From Clostridia bacterium (GTDB lineage Bacteria; Bacillota; Clostridia; Christensenellales; Aristaeellaceae): a DNA stretch of 64,000 nucleotides. The stretch lies in the NCBI GenBank assembly GCA_017545905.1, contig JAFWXL010000015.1:1-64000 (forward strand), written 5' to 3'. A model generated the notes under the pieces. That model saw only the letters and a list, made by a program, of their open reading frames with translations, was not told where the DNA came from and did no database searches. The position numbers and the translations under genes are program-made. How positions within the stretch are numbered: the first letter of the stretch is position 1; each line of letters opens with the position of its first letter. Below are positions 1 to 8,112 of the stretch, piece by piece.

Positions 1-165
1 ATAGACATCCCTGAACAGGGAAAAATAGGATGAAAATGAAAATGACTGATCCGGAAAAAACGAGGTCATACAAAGAGAAAACAGCGGAATCAACATGAAC
101 AGCGTCACAAACAATACGCCCGGCAGCACCAGCAGCAGCCAAATCCATTTCTTTGTGCGACTCAC
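1..165 (-). CDS. ABC transporter permease, N-terminal fragment (runs off the left edge)
   Basis: Reading the minus strand from a GTG at 165, preceded by GGAAAGGA, gives 55 codons open to the window edge. The peptide begins with basic residues (VSRTKKW), then a hydrophobic segment (IWLLLVLPGVLFVTLFMLIP) and a polar stretch around SFFPDQSFSFSSY. This is the usual start of PotB/CysT-type inner-membrane permeases of ABC importers. The substrate cannot be told from the fragment. An ATG ten codons earlier in another frame is stopped at once, so GTG is the likely start. A good promoter lies just upstream. Confidence 0.6.
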   Translation of the reverse strand, partial: MSRTKKWIWLLLVLPGVLFVTLFMLIPLFSLCMTSFFPDQSFSFSSYFSLFRDVY

Positions 166-216
166 CGGCAATTCATTCCTTTCCGCATCCAAATTTGCAC
201 GGTTATATGGCACTTT

Positions 217-246
217 ATTGTAACATATTTACAAAAGAAAAGTCAA
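217..246 (-). promoter_or_regulatory. Sigma-A promoter of the ABC permease
   Basis: On the minus strand TTGACT (241-246) and TACAAT (217-222) are separated by 18 bases, about 50 bases ahead of the GTG start at 165. Confidence 0.6.
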
Positions 247-295
247 CGAGACAGGCAAAAAGCCCGAAGAATCGTCTCGGTTCTCCGGGCGGATA

Positions 296-364
296 CGTTG
301 GGGACGCCGTCCCCAAACCCCTGCTGAGGGATTTCATCCCTCAGCCTCCCTTCTTCGCTTCGCG
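296..364 (+). repeat. Two-hairpin intergenic repeat, copy A
   Basis: Hairpin 1 is TTGGGGAC/GTCCCCAA. Hairpin 2 is TGAGGGAT-ttc-ATCCCTCA. They are followed by the constant tail TTCTTCGCTTCGCG, then cctgtttcaagcagc. This is one of about eleven copies in the window. It lies between the permease start and the end of the amidohydrolase gene and fills most of this gene-free stretch. Confidence 0.85.
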
Positions 365-460
365 CCTGTTTCAAGCAGCCAATCAAGGCAAACTCCATTT
401 GCCTAAGGAGAATGATTAACCGCCTATCAGGCTCCCCGAAAGTCGCCTGAGGGGTTTTGC

Positions 461-1777
461 TTAAATGATATCCGCATATTCTGCCGCAGAGGCCATGAAC
501 GGCTTCATCTGCATCGCCAGCTGCGCGCGCAGCCCCGGCAGATCGGTCTTCGTCAGACGGCCGCCGCGCACGCGGATCTTGCCGCCCGTCATCACCACGT
601 CCACATTGGACGTATTGGCGCAGTACACCAGCGCAGAATATGGGTTGTACGTCGGGAACATGTTTGCACCCTCGATGGACACGAGCACCATGTCCGCGCG
701 CATGCCGGGCTTCAGCATGCCGATTTCACGTTCGGCGTGCAGCGCCTTCGCGCCGCCGCGCGTGGCCAGCGCCACGATGTCCTTCGCCGGAAACAGGCTG
801 CGGTCGCGGTTCTCATTCTTATGGAAATTAGCAAACAGGCGCATCTGATCAAACAGATTGAGCGTATTGCCGGAGGACGGTCCGTCCGTGCCGAGACCAA
901 CCGGCACATTTGCCTCCAGCAGCGCCTTCACCGGCGCAACGCCCTTGCCGGCCTTGGTATTGCTGGCGATACAGTGCGCGACGCTCGCGCCCTTTCTGCC
1001 CAGCAGTTCCGCGTCCTCGGGGGAGACATGGATGCAGTGTGCCGCCAGCAGATGCTCGCTCACCGTGCCGATGGAATCCATATAGGAAAGCGGCGTATGG
1101 CCAATATCGGCGAAGTGCTTCATCTCATAATCCATCTCGCTCACGTGCAGCGTCATCAGCGTACCATACTGCACAGCCATATCGTGTGAGCGGCGCAGAG
1201 CGGCCTCGTCGCAGGTGGTCGTGCCATGCGGCGCGAGAATCGGATGAATCAGATCGTCGTTGTAGTACTGCTGCAGGATTTCTTTGGCAATCTCAAAGCC
1301 GCCGTAGGGCTTGCCACGGCTGTCGCAGGTACTCTGGCCGATGATCGTCTCACCCAGATAGCCGCGCATGCCCATCTTCTGGCAGGCGCGCACGACCTCA
1401 TCCTCAAAGTAATACATATCCACAAACGTAGTCACGCCCGCCAGCAGCATTTCGGCAATGCCGTAGAGCGCGCCCAGATAGACCAGCTCCTTGGTCATCG
1501 CTTTGTCCTCCAGCGGGAACAGGAAGCGGCGCAGACGGTCGGGGCAGTCGTCGCCCATCGTGCGGAACGGGATCATCGACGCATGGCAGTGCGTATTGAT
1601 GAAGCCCGGCAGCAGAATGCCGCCGCGGGCGTCGATGCGCTCGTCGCATTCGCCCGGATACAGTCCCTCGCCCATCGCTTCGATATTCTTTCCGTTGACC
1701 AGCAGCCATCCGTCGCGGATCTGCGTAAAGTCATCGTCCAGCGTCAGAATCCATGCATGTTCAAATACTTTTTTCAT
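461..1777 (-). CDS. mtaD: Amidohydrolase, probable 5-methylthioadenosine/S-adenosylhomocysteine deaminase
   Basis: This 438-residue protein has the layout of the metallo-dependent hydrolase superfamily in its MtaD/SsnA branch. It shows the beta-strand metal motif NTHCHASM with metal-ligand histidines near residues 63 and 65, a central HGTTTCDE and LHVSEM region, and the late GLGTDGPSSGNTLNLF motif supplying the catalytic aspartate. Family members deaminate S-adenosylhomocysteine, methylthioadenosine or related adenosyl compounds in the cytoplasm. The length fits the family. It has its own promoter overlapping the end of the neighbouring M20 gene, so it is probably expressed separately. The exact substrate is not fixed by sequence; another purine or guanidine deaminase is possible. 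Confidence 0.8.
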   Translation of the reverse strand: MKKVFEHAWILTLDDDFTQIRDGWLLVNGKNIEAMGEGLYPGECDERIDARGGILLPGFINTHCHASMIPFRTMGDDCPDRLRRFLFPLEDKAMTKELVYLGALYGIAEMLLAGVTTFVDMYYFEDEVVRACQKMGMRGYLGETIIGQSTCDSRGKPYGGFEIAKEILQQYYNDDLIHPILAPHGTTTCDEAALRRSHDMAVQYGTLMTLHVSEMDYEMKHFADIGHTPLSYMDSIGTVSEHLLAAHCIHVSPEDAELLGRKGASVAHCIASNTKAGKGVAPVKALLEANVPVGLGTDGPSSGNTLNLFDQMRLFANFHKNENRDRSLFPAKDIVALATRGGAKALHAEREIGMLKPGMRADMVLVSIEGANMFPTYNPYSALVYCANTSNVDVVMTGGKIRVRGGRLTKTDLPGLRAQLAMQMKPFMASAAEYADII

Positions 1778-1804
1778 AATCGGAATAAACCTTCTTCTCC
1801 TCGA

Positions 1805-1832
1805 ATTATATCAGATTTAATATATCAGGCAA
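1805..1832 (-). promoter_or_regulatory. Promoter of the amidohydrolase gene
   Basis: The minus strand has TTGCCT (1827-1832), a 16-base spacer and TATAAT (1805-1810). The -35 box lies inside the last codons of the upstream M20 gene. A GAGGAGAAGAAGG ribosome binding region follows. Confidence 0.6.
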
Positions 1833-3141
1833 GGACGTCAAGCACAGCCGCGCAGAAGACCTGCGCGCCTTTTTTCAGCACATCCTCGTCAAAGTCGAAT
1901 TTCACCGTGTGCTGTGCGCCCGCCATCGGCGTCATCACGCGCATGTAGGTCGCAAGGCCGCCGTGCTCCTGCACGCGGTTCATCATCACGGAAATGTCCT
2001 CGCTGCCCCAGTTTTTGGCATTCTCAATGCTGCTCACCGAAAGATGCGGCAGATCGCGGCGCACCACATCCGCGATACGCGTGATAAGCGCTTCGTCGCT
2101 GTGCTGCCCCTCCGCTTCGCCCATCTTCGTGATGCTGACGCCGCAGCCATACATCGCCGCTGCGCCGCGGCAGACCGCCTCGGCAGACGCTGCTACAAAG
2201 CTGTTGATCTCCGTCGTTTCGCCGCGTACCTCAATCTGCATAAGCGCCTCGTCCGGGATCACATTGCGACCGGTACCCGCGTGCAGTGTACCGACGTTGA
2301 TGCGGCTCTGCCCCTCGCTGTGGCGCGGAATCGCGTGCAGCGAAAGCGCCGCGCTCGCAGCCGCCAGCAGGGCGTTTCTGCCCCGCTCCGGATAGCCGCC
2401 CGCATGCGCCGCAAGGCCGGTGAATTTCACGTCATATTTGGTCGTGGCCAGCGAACCGTATGTGCCCGGGGTCACGTCGCCGTCATCGAGGCTGTCTGTC
2501 GGCGCGACATGCGAGCCGATGAAGACGTCCGCGTCATCCAGATGCCCCGCCGCCACAATCGCCTTCGCGCCGCGCGCACCCTCCTCGCCCGGCTGAAAGA
2601 TCAGCTTCACCGTGCCGTGAAGCGCCTCTTTCATCCCGGCAAGGATCTTCGCTGTGCCCAGTCCGATCGCCGCATGCGCGTCATGCCCGCATGCGTGCAT
2701 CTTTCCGGGGATCACGCTGGCAAATCCTTCTCTCGTCGGCCTGTGCGTGTCATCGGGCCATTCCTGCATGCCCAGCGCGTCGATGTCAAAGCGCAGGGCG
2801 ACGGTCTTTCCTTCGCCGCAGCGCAGCACGCCGATCACACCGGTGAATCCCTCGCGCATATCCTGCGTCAGGTATTCCGCCTCGCAGCCGTGCGCCAGCA
2901 CGCGCTCAAGATGCCGCTTCGTTTCCGACTCATCCGGCACGCCCATGCGCGCCCCGTCCAGACAGACCGCACGGCCCGTGATCACCTCATAGCCCATCTG
3001 CGTGAGCTCTTTGGCAATGAGCGCGCTGGTGCGCATCTCCAGCCAGCCTGTCTCCGGAAACCGGTGCAGACTGCGGCGAATGTCCGTCATATAGCTTTGC
3101 AGCTCAGCGCTGCGCGCGAGCAGATGTGCGATCCTGTCCAT
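1825..3141 (-). CDS. abgA: M20 family amidohydrolase, AbgA-like (p-aminobenzoyl-glutamate hydrolase subunit A type)
   Basis: From the ATG at 3141 the protein is 438 residues. It opens with IRRSLHRFPETGWLEMRTSA and LGYEV-like text, then a long insert with ARMGVPDESE, which is characteristic of AbgA rather than other M20 amidohydrolases. The dinuclear metal motif MHACGHDAHAA and the catalytic PGEEGARGAKAI are present, with a lid domain in the middle. AbgA works with AbgB to cleave p-aminobenzoyl-glutamate, a folate breakdown product; no abgB or abgT is seen here. The start was chosen for its GAGG box nine bases upstream; an in-frame ATG at 3180 is possible. The reading frame stays open to 3483, but that extension has no family match and crosses a decayed gene. 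Confidence 0.75.
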   Translation of the reverse strand: MDRIAHLLARSAELQSYMTDIRRSLHRFPETGWLEMRTSALIAKELTQMGYEVITGRAVCLDGARMGVPDESETKRHLERVLAHGCEAEYLTQDMREGFTGVIGVLRCGEGKTVALRFDIDALGMQEWPDDTHRPTREGFASVIPGKMHACGHDAHAAIGLGTAKILAGMKEALHGTVKLIFQPGEEGARGAKAIVAAGHLDDADVFIGSHVAPTDSLDDGDVTPGTYGSLATTKYDVKFTGLAAHAGGYPERGRNALLAAASAALSLHAIPRHSEGQSRINVGTLHAGTGRNVIPDEALMQIEVRGETTEINSFVAASAEAVCRGAAAMYGCGVSITKMGEAEGQHSDEALITRIADVVRRDLPHLSVSSIENAKNWGSEDISVMMNRVQEHGGLATYMRVMTPMAGAQHTVKFDFDEDVLKKGAQVFCAAVLDVLA

Positions 3142-3222
3142 GCCAAAAGACCTCGCTTTACGCAGAGTCGGTATATCCATGCACTTTATCCCAATGCAGG
3201 CCACGAAAAAATAATAACACAA

Positions 3223-3251
3223 TTGACGCGAACCTTCAAGCATCGTATACT
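3223..3251 (+). promoter_or_regulatory. Strong promoter in front of the decayed PfkB gene
   Basis: TTGACG (3223-3228) and TATACT (3246-3251) are separated by exactly 17 bases. No intact plus-strand gene follows; the first coding-like text downstream is the PfkB remnant. Confidence 0.65.
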
Positions 3252-3287
3252 CAGAATATGCGGTCTTCAGCACAAAACCGAGTATAC

Positions 3288-3620
3288 TTCCGCAGAAATG
3301 CTTATGAAAACGTGTTTGCCATCGGCTCCACCTGCTTCGATGTGATTCTCCGTAAGGATTATTTGCCCAGAACGGAGGCGAATATCCATCTCCATTCCCA
3401 GCGTTTATCATCGGCGTATCTGCTGCCGCAGCCAAAACCGCCGGCGCAACGCTTTCTGATACAGATTTCGCCCGTGTCGTCATGAACCACTGACGCCAGT
3501 TTTTTCCAGCAGCCGCTGCGCATCATCCGCGCCGACGCGGACACAATATGCTCCGGGGACAGGACATCTTGTCTGACCCGGAAGCATCCCCTGTGATTTT
3601 CGCGTGTTCGCCATCGTCAT
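3288..3620 (+). pseudogene. Decayed PfkB-family sugar/nucleoside kinase
   Basis: In the frame from about 3300 the translation is NAYENVFAIGSTCFDVILRK, then DYLPRTEANIHLHSQRLS. This matches the start of PfkB kinases of the type xxxVIGSTxxDVIIxxDHLPxTGEDVHxHSQ. Right after it the expected GGCAYN motif is broken, and pieces seem to continue in shifted frames (AAKTAGATLSDTDFARVVMN, then a stop). Downstream to about 3620 only scraps can be followed, and the GAGD catalytic region is absent. The remnant is divergent from the AbgA-like gene and keeps a promoter. The N-terminal match is clear; the end of the remnant is a guess. Confidence 0.55.
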
Positions 3621-3708
3621 GATCGCGCAGCCCGCTCAGATCACGGTGCATCCGGGCGGGCTGCACAAAGCAGCTGGCTTTGTCAGCCATCCCCTCCTCT
3701 TTGACAGC

Positions 3709-3750
3709 CGGAGGCCGCAGAATGATCGCTGCGGTCTCCGCGCTTTTTTT
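3709..3750 (+). terminator. Intrinsic terminator after the PfkB remnant
   Basis: The stem CGGAGGCCGCAG pairs with CTGCGGTCTCCG around an eight-base loop and is followed by a run of seven T. Confidence 0.75.
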
Positions 3751-3764
3751 GTGCGTCTTTCCCC

Positions 3765-3792
3765 TTAACAAACAGGCCAAAAGTGCTATAAT
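3765..3792 (+). promoter_or_regulatory. Promoter of the first MATE gene
   Basis: TTAACA (3765-3770) and TATAAT (3787-3792) are 16 bases apart, about 35 bases before the start codon. Confidence 0.55.
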
Positions 3793-3825
3793 GGGTGTGT
3801 TGCAATACGCACGAGGAGAAACATC

Positions 3826-5208
3826 ATGTTCCGCAATTCCACCCATCGCACCATGGATATGACGCAGGGACCGCTCTTTTCGCAGATCTTCTTCTTTGCC
3901 CTGCCAATCATGCTCTCGGGCATCCTGCAGCTGCTTTTCAATGCCGCAGATACCATCGTCGTCGGCCGCTTTGCCGGCAACGAAGCGCTCGCCGCTGTCG
4001 GTTCCGTCGGCTCGCTCAACAACCTGATCATCAGTCTGTTCATCGGCCTGTCCGTCGGCGCAAATGTGCTTGTCGCGCGATACACAGGCTCGCGAAACGA
4101 CGACGCTGTCTCCCAGACGGTACATACCTCCGTGCTGCTCTCCGTCGCGGGCGGCTTTGTGCTGACGGTGCTGGGCGTGGTGCTTGCTCATCCGCTGCTT
4201 GAGCTCATGGGCTCTCCTGCGGACGTCATCGATCTGGCTGTGCTCTATGTACGCATTCTGTTCATCGGCATGCCGGTTCAGATGCTCTATAATTTCTGCG
4301 CCGCCATTCTGCGCGCCGTGGGCGATACCAGCCGCCCGCTGTATTTCCTCACGATTGCCGGCGTGGTCAATGTCGTGCTCAATCTCATCTTTGTCATCGT
4401 CTTCCGCATGAGCGTGGCCGGCGTCGCTCTGGCGACCATCGCCTCTCAGGCCGTATCCGCCGCGCTGGTCGTGCGCTCGCTCATGGGCATGGACGGCCCC
4501 ACGCGGCTGTATCTGCGCCGCCTGCGCATCCATCCCGGCAAGCTGCGCGAGATCATCCGTATCGGTCTGCCGGCGGGCATTCAGTCCTCCGTCTTCTCGC
4601 TTTCCAATGTCGTCATTCAGTCCTCGATCAACAGCTTCGGCTCCGTGGTCATCGCCGGCAATGCCGCCTCCGCCAATGTGGGCAGCTTCATCTATCAGGC
4701 GATGAACACATTCCAGCAGGCCATCACCTGCTTTGCCAGCCAGAATGTCGGCGCGCGCAAGCCGCGCCGTATCTTCGCCGCCATGAAAGCCAGCATGATC
4801 TGGGCGATCATCACCGGCGTCATTCTGGGCGTGCTTTCCTGTGTCTTCGGCGAGCCGCTCCTCTCCCTCTATTCCGCCGACCCCGCCGTCATCGCTGCAG
4901 GCATGGAGCGCCAGATCATCGTCTGCGCACCGTATTTCCTGTGCGGCATGATGGAAGTCATGACCGGCGCGCTGCGCGGCATCGGCTATTCGCTGCTGCC
5001 CATGGCCGTCTCGATCCTCGGCGCATGCGTATTCCGCATCGTCTGGGTCGTCACCATCTTCAGGGCCATCCCGACGCTCGCCTGCCTGATGGTCTCCTAC
5101 CCCGTCTCCTGGCTGCTGACGTTCATCGTTCTGGTTATCTTCTTCAATCTCATCTGGAACCGCCGTGTCAAGCAGCATTTTACCGCTGAAGAGCTCGCCG
5201 GCGAGTGA
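3826..5208 (+). CDS. MATE family efflux transporter
   Basis: The 460-residue product has the twelve hydrophobic segments and two-fold repeat of MATE/NorM cation-coupled multidrug exporters. The first half carries FALPIMLSGILQLLFNAADT and VGRFAGNEALAAVGSVGSL, the equivalent of the family's first-helix and loop signatures; the second half repeats the pattern from about residue 240 (GLPAGIQSSVFSLSNVVIQS). It acts in the cytoplasmic membrane, expelling toxic or cationic compounds with Na+ or H+ entry. It is a single-gene unit with its own promoter. The substrate cannot be predicted. A second, different MATE lies at 23558. Confidence 0.9.
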   Translation: MFRNSTHRTMDMTQGPLFSQIFFFALPIMLSGILQLLFNAADTIVVGRFAGNEALAAVGSVGSLNNLIISLFIGLSVGANVLVARYTGSRNDDAVSQTVHTSVLLSVAGGFVLTVLGVVLAHPLLELMGSPADVIDLAVLYVRILFIGMPVQMLYNFCAAILRAVGDTSRPLYFLTIAGVVNVVLNLIFVIVFRMSVAGVALATIASQAVSAALVVRSLMGMDGPTRLYLRRLRIHPGKLREIIRIGLPAGIQSSVFSLSNVVIQSSINSFGSVVIAGNAASANVGSFIYQAMNTFQQAITCFASQNVGARKPRRIFAAMKASMIWAIITGVILGVLSCVFGEPLLSLYSADPAVIAAGMERQIIVCAPYFLCGMMEVMTGALRGIGYSLLPMAVSILGACVFRIVWVVTIFRAIPTLACLMVSYPVSWLLTFIVLVIFFNLIWNRRVKQHFTAEELAGE

Positions 5209-5210
5209 GG

Positions 5211-5277
5211 ACGCTTGGGGACGCTGTCTCCAAACCCCTGGCAGGGACATTGTCCCTGCACCCCCCTTCGCTTCGCG
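5211..5277 (+). repeat. Two-hairpin intergenic repeat, copy B
   Basis: Hairpin 1 is TTGGGGAC/GTCTCCAA. Hairpin 2 is GCAGGGAC-att-GTCCCTGC, a different stem sequence from copy A but still paired. The tail is shortened to TTCGCTTCGCGG. The copy begins three bases after the MATE stop codon. Confidence 0.8.
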
Positions 5278-5300
5278 GCGCACAAAACTCGCATAGCGCA

Positions 5301-5345
5301 GCAGCGCCTTCCGCTTTCGCGAAAGGCGCTGCTTTGTTTTTGGTT
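5301..5345 (+). terminator. Terminator downstream of the first MATE gene
   Basis: GCAGCGCCTTtc-type stem closes with GAAAGGCGCTGC and is followed by TTTGTTTTTGG. The rest of the gap to 5493 holds nothing I can recognise. Confidence 0.7.
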
Positions 5346-5493
5346 TTTTCTCCGTGTCCCCAGCAGTTCTGGAGCGCCTGCTGCGCGAACAAAACGGATT
5401 CAGAACTTCAAAGCCATCGTACTGCCCATGTCGGGCATCAGAGGGCCATCCGCCCGATTGATGCCCTTAGAAGCAAGCCGAAGGTCACATAAT

Positions 5494-5512
5494 CCAGCGG
5501 AACGCTGGTCAG
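5494..5512. repeat. 19-base repeat with a short hairpin, overlapping a stop codon (copy 1)
   Basis: The sequence CCAGCGGAACGCTGGTCAG contains the inverted repeat CCAGCG/CGCTGG. It is identical to 17268-17286. In both places its TCA is the stop codon (TGA on the minus strand) of the adjacent leftward gene. Confidence 0.75.
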
Positions 5513-5973
5513 TCGCGCTCCCATTCGATGATGTCGCCCGTGACGCTCATCTCAAATTCGTAACGCTTGCCGCCAAGCTCCGCCTCGCCCTCGTAGCACA
5601 GGCGTCCGCCCTCGCGCTCCAGATCCAGATCGACCACGACCAGCTCGCCCTTCTTTTCGGCCAGCAGCGCCATCGCCTCGCCCGCCGTCAGCGCGCCTTC
5701 CGGCTTTTCATACAGGGTCACCTTGCGAAGCTCGTTGGTGCTCTCAAGCACCTCGCACTTGCCCAGCTGTGTGCCCTGGGAGAAAAAGAGATCCCATTCG
5801 TAGCGTCCGTCGTCGCGATCGCGCACAGCGTAATCGACAACAGCCTGCGGCATGCTGACCTTCAGAGCAGCCAGCGCCTTTTCCTTTTCCGCAGTGAATT
5901 CCTCAGCCATCGCGCCGGAAGCGCTCACCAGCATCATCGCAGCCGCCAGAGTGATCATGATGTTCTTTTTCAT
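5509..5973 (-). CDS. Secreted PepSY-domain protein
   Basis: The 154-residue product has a Sec signal peptide (MKKNIMITLAAAMMLVSASG, predicted cut after AMA at residue 23). The C-terminal half has the PepSY pattern: LTAGEAMALLAEKK, a hydrophobic strand VVVDLDLER, GGRLCYEGEAELGGKRYEFE and a final D-x-x-x-G-type turn (SVTGDIIEWE). PepSY proteins are usually extracytoplasmic and thought to inhibit peptidases or sense envelope state; here that role is inference. The gene lies downstream of a histidine kinase and response regulator transcribed the same way. It has its own promoter carrying the same tandem repeat as the regulator promoter, so it is probably the main target of that system. Confidence 0.75.
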   Translation of the reverse strand: MKKNIMITLAAAMMLVSASGAMAEEFTAEKEKALAALKVSMPQAVVDYAVRDRDDGRYEWDLFFSQGTQLGKCEVLESTNELRKVTLYEKPEGALTAGEAMALLAEKKGELVVVDLDLEREGGRLCYEGEAELGGKRYEFEMSVTGDIIEWERD

Positions 5974-6006
5974 TTTGTTTTCCTCCTTGTTTTGTTCTAT
6001 GGCTGT

Positions 6007-6038
6007 ATTCTAAGCCGTCAAGATGAAAGCAAGATGAA
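6007..6038 (-). promoter_or_regulatory. PepSY promoter with tandem response-regulator site
   Basis: Two copies of AAGATGAA lie at 6020-6027 and 6031-6038 (11-base period, one helical turn), and a TAGAAT -10 box (minus strand) lies at 6007-6012, seven bases from the repeats. The regulator's own promoter has the same arrangement. The repeats take the place of a -35 box, as expected for activation by an OmpR-type regulator. Confidence 0.7.
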
Positions 6039-6067
6039 AATCAGAAAGTTTTCAGATCTTTTTCCGG

Positions 6068-7411
6068 TTATTTTTCCGGCAGCCGGATCGTGAACATACA
6101 GCCCTTTCCGTACTCGCTGTGAACCTGTGCGCTGCCGCCGTGCGCCCTGGCAGCCAGCTGCACAATCGAAAGCCCGATGCCCGTGCCCTGCGTTGTGCGC
6201 GCGCCGTCTGCACGCCAGAAGCGCTCAAACACATGTGCAAGCGCATCCGGCTTGAGCCCCTCTCCGTCGTCCGTCACACGGATACACACGCCGTCCCCGC
6301 TGTTTTCCAGCTCAATGCGCACAGTGCCGCCCTCGCGCCCGTAGCGGATCGCATTGTCCACAAGATTGATCACCGCGCGCATGAGCATCGCACGGTTACC
6401 GCGCACGCCAGCCGCCTGAAGCACCGTGAGGATGCGCATGTCCTTCTCCTGCGCCACAGGCTCCATGTCCTGCGCAATGCCTTCGATCATCGCCGCAAGA
6501 TCCACGTTGTCTTCCATGGGCATCCTGCCCGCTTCCAGCCGCGCAAGCATCAGAAGCTGATCGACCAGCATGCGCATTTCCTCGTTCTTTTCCAGCATCA
6601 GCGCAATGCCTTCGTCCTTTTCTTCCTTCGAATCGCGGCTCAGGGCATATTCGCCCTGCATGCGCATCGCATTGAGCGGCGTGCGCAGTTCATGCGCCGC
6701 ATCTCCGGTAAACCGCTTTTCCCGCTCAAACGATGCTTCCAGCCGGTCCAGCATCGCATCAAGCGTATCGGAGAGCATGTGCAGCTCGTCTCCGTCCGCC
6801 CCGTAACCGGCAGGCATGCAGCGCTGCGACAGATCGCTGCCTTGAGCGATTGCGGAAGCAGTCTGCGTCATCTGCACAACCGGCGAAAGCGCGCCCTTTG
6901 TGATCATGTATCCGCCCAGAAGCGCCGCAGCGGCAAGCAGCGGCAGCATGAGCAGGCACACGCGCCAGATCGCATGCGAAACACCCGCGGACAGATCGGC
7001 CGAAACATGCAGGCGCACCCAGACGGGTTCGTAATCCGGCAGATCAACCCATTCATCCAGAATTACCCAGCTGTGCGTGCCGTCGCTCACCGTGCGTACC
7101 GCTTCGCGCTCAAAGGGCGCATCCACACGTCTGCGTCCGTAGATCAGGCTGCCATCCGGCGCAAACAGCGACGCGTAAACATTGGGGATCTCATCGATGT
7201 CCGCGTCGATTTCCAACACACCATGCTCAATCTCCATCTCGTCGAGAATGACCACCATCGCGCTTTGCAGCGTATCCCGGCAGTAAACATCCTGCGCATG
7301 CCGCGAGACAAAGAACAGAAAGCCAATCGCAACCGTGCAGATCATCACAATCAGCGCGGCATACCACAGCGTGATGCGCGCCTTGATGGAGAGCTTTCCC
7401 GGTCCCTTCAT
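6068..7411 (-). CDS. Sensor histidine kinase of the PepSY-linked two-component system
   Basis: The 447-residue protein has a short basic N-terminus, a first membrane helix at about residues 13-35, an extracytoplasmic sensor of about 115 residues rich in acidic groups (EMEIEHGVLEIDADIDEIP), a second helix near 150-172 and a HAMP linker. The HisKA H-box is DAAHELRTPLNAMRMQ. The HATPase has the N-box INLVDNAIRYG and the G-boxes VTDDGEGL and GTGIGLSIV. It should autophosphorylate and pass phosphate to the regulator encoded just upstream. Its ATG overlaps the regulator stop by four bases (ATGA), so the two are translationally coupled. The acidic sensor might detect cations or cationic peptides, which is inference only. 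Confidence 0.92.
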   Translation of the reverse strand: MKGPGKLSIKARITLWYAALIVMICTVAIGFLFFVSRHAQDVYCRDTLQSAMVVILDEMEIEHGVLEIDADIDEIPNVYASLFAPDGSLIYGRRRVDAPFEREAVRTVSDGTHSWVILDEWVDLPDYEPVWVRLHVSADLSAGVSHAIWRVCLLMLPLLAAAALLGGYMITKGALSPVVQMTQTASAIAQGSDLSQRCMPAGYGADGDELHMLSDTLDAMLDRLEASFEREKRFTGDAAHELRTPLNAMRMQGEYALSRDSKEEKDEGIALMLEKNEEMRMLVDQLLMLARLEAGRMPMEDNVDLAAMIEGIAQDMEPVAQEKDMRILTVLQAAGVRGNRAMLMRAVINLVDNAIRYGREGGTVRIELENSGDGVCIRVTDDGEGLKPDALAHVFERFWRADGARTTQGTGIGLSIVQLAARAHGGSAQVHSEYGKGCMFTIRLPEK

Positions 7412-8079
7412 GCTTCCTCCCGCAGGACATAGCCCGCATAGCGTACGGTGTGAATCAGCTTCACATCGCGCCCGTCATCGATCTTCTTGCGCAGATTGCG
7501 GATGTAGACGTCAATCATGTTCGACGCGCCCTCGTATTCATAGCTCCACACATGCTCTGTGATCTGGCTGCGCGAGAGCACATGCCCTTTGTTGCGGATC
7601 ATGTATTCCAGCAGCGCAAACTCGCGGCTCGTGAGCGCAATCGTCTCCCCGGCGCGCATCGCCGAGCGTGCATCGCAGTCCACAATCAGATCCGCAATGG
7701 TAAAGCGGTTGCTGGTCTGCTTGGTGCGCCGTGTCAGCACGCGCAATCGTGCGGAGAGCTCCTCATAGGCAAAGGGCTTGACCAGATAATCGTCCGCCCC
7801 CGCATTGAGCCCGCCGACCCTGTCGCTGACAGCATCCCTTGCCGTGAGCAGCAGCACGGGCGTCTGCCTGCCCGCCCGGCGAAGTCGGGTCAGCACGGCA
7901 ATGCCGTCCATGCCCGGCATCATGATATCCAGCACCGCCACATCATAATCGGCACTGAGCAGATAGTCCAGTGCGTCCGTGCCGTTATAGCACACATCCA
8001 CCGCATAATGCTCTTCCTTGAGCCGCTTTGCCAGCGTGTCCGCCGTCAAACGGTCGTCTTCCGCGATCAGCATCCGCAT
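7408..8079 (-). CDS. OmpR/PhoB-type response regulator
   Basis: The 223-residue protein has a receiver domain (acidic pair at residues 8-9, phosphoacceptor Asp51 in VAVLDIMMPGMDG, conserved Thr in LLTARD and Lys in VKPFAYEEL) and a C-terminal winged helix (LTSREFALLEYMIRNKGHVLSR, then IDVYIRNLRKKI and HTVRYAGYVL). It has a good ribosome binding site (AGGGGTGATTGC before ATG). It is the first gene of the regulator-kinase pair. Tandem repeats in its own promoter and in the PepSY promoter suggest that it controls both. Confidence 0.93.
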   Translation of the reverse strand: MRMLIAEDDRLTADTLAKRLKEEHYAVDVCYNGTDALDYLLSADYDVAVLDIMMPGMDGIAVLTRLRRAGRQTPVLLLTARDAVSDRVGGLNAGADDYLVKPFAYEELSARLRVLTRRTKQTSNRFTIADLIVDCDARSAMRAGETIALTSREFALLEYMIRNKGHVLSRSQITEHVWSYEYEGASNMIDVYIRNLRKKIDDGRDVKLIHTVRYAGYVLREEA

Positions 8080-8112
8080 GCAATCACCCCTTATTCTTAC
8101 ATTATAGCACAG

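Noticed and set aside
296..364. Treating the repeat copies as CRISPR repeats or IS ends
   Set aside because: They are scattered over 59 kb, are not regularly spaced, vary in stem sequence and are not linked to a transposase.
153..419. Plus-strand 88-codon frame before the amidohydrolase gene
   Set aside because: Most of it is the two-hairpin repeat, and it has no ribosome binding site or homology.
3142..3483. Extended N-terminus of the AbgA-like protein
   Set aside because: The extra 114 codons overlap the PfkB remnant on the other strand and do not match any AbgA protein.
3523..5283. Long minus-strand open frame of 586 codons opposite the first MATE gene
   Set aside because: It is antisense to a clear MATE gene, is rich in D, H, G and A from reversed codon bias, and has no family motif or ribosome site.
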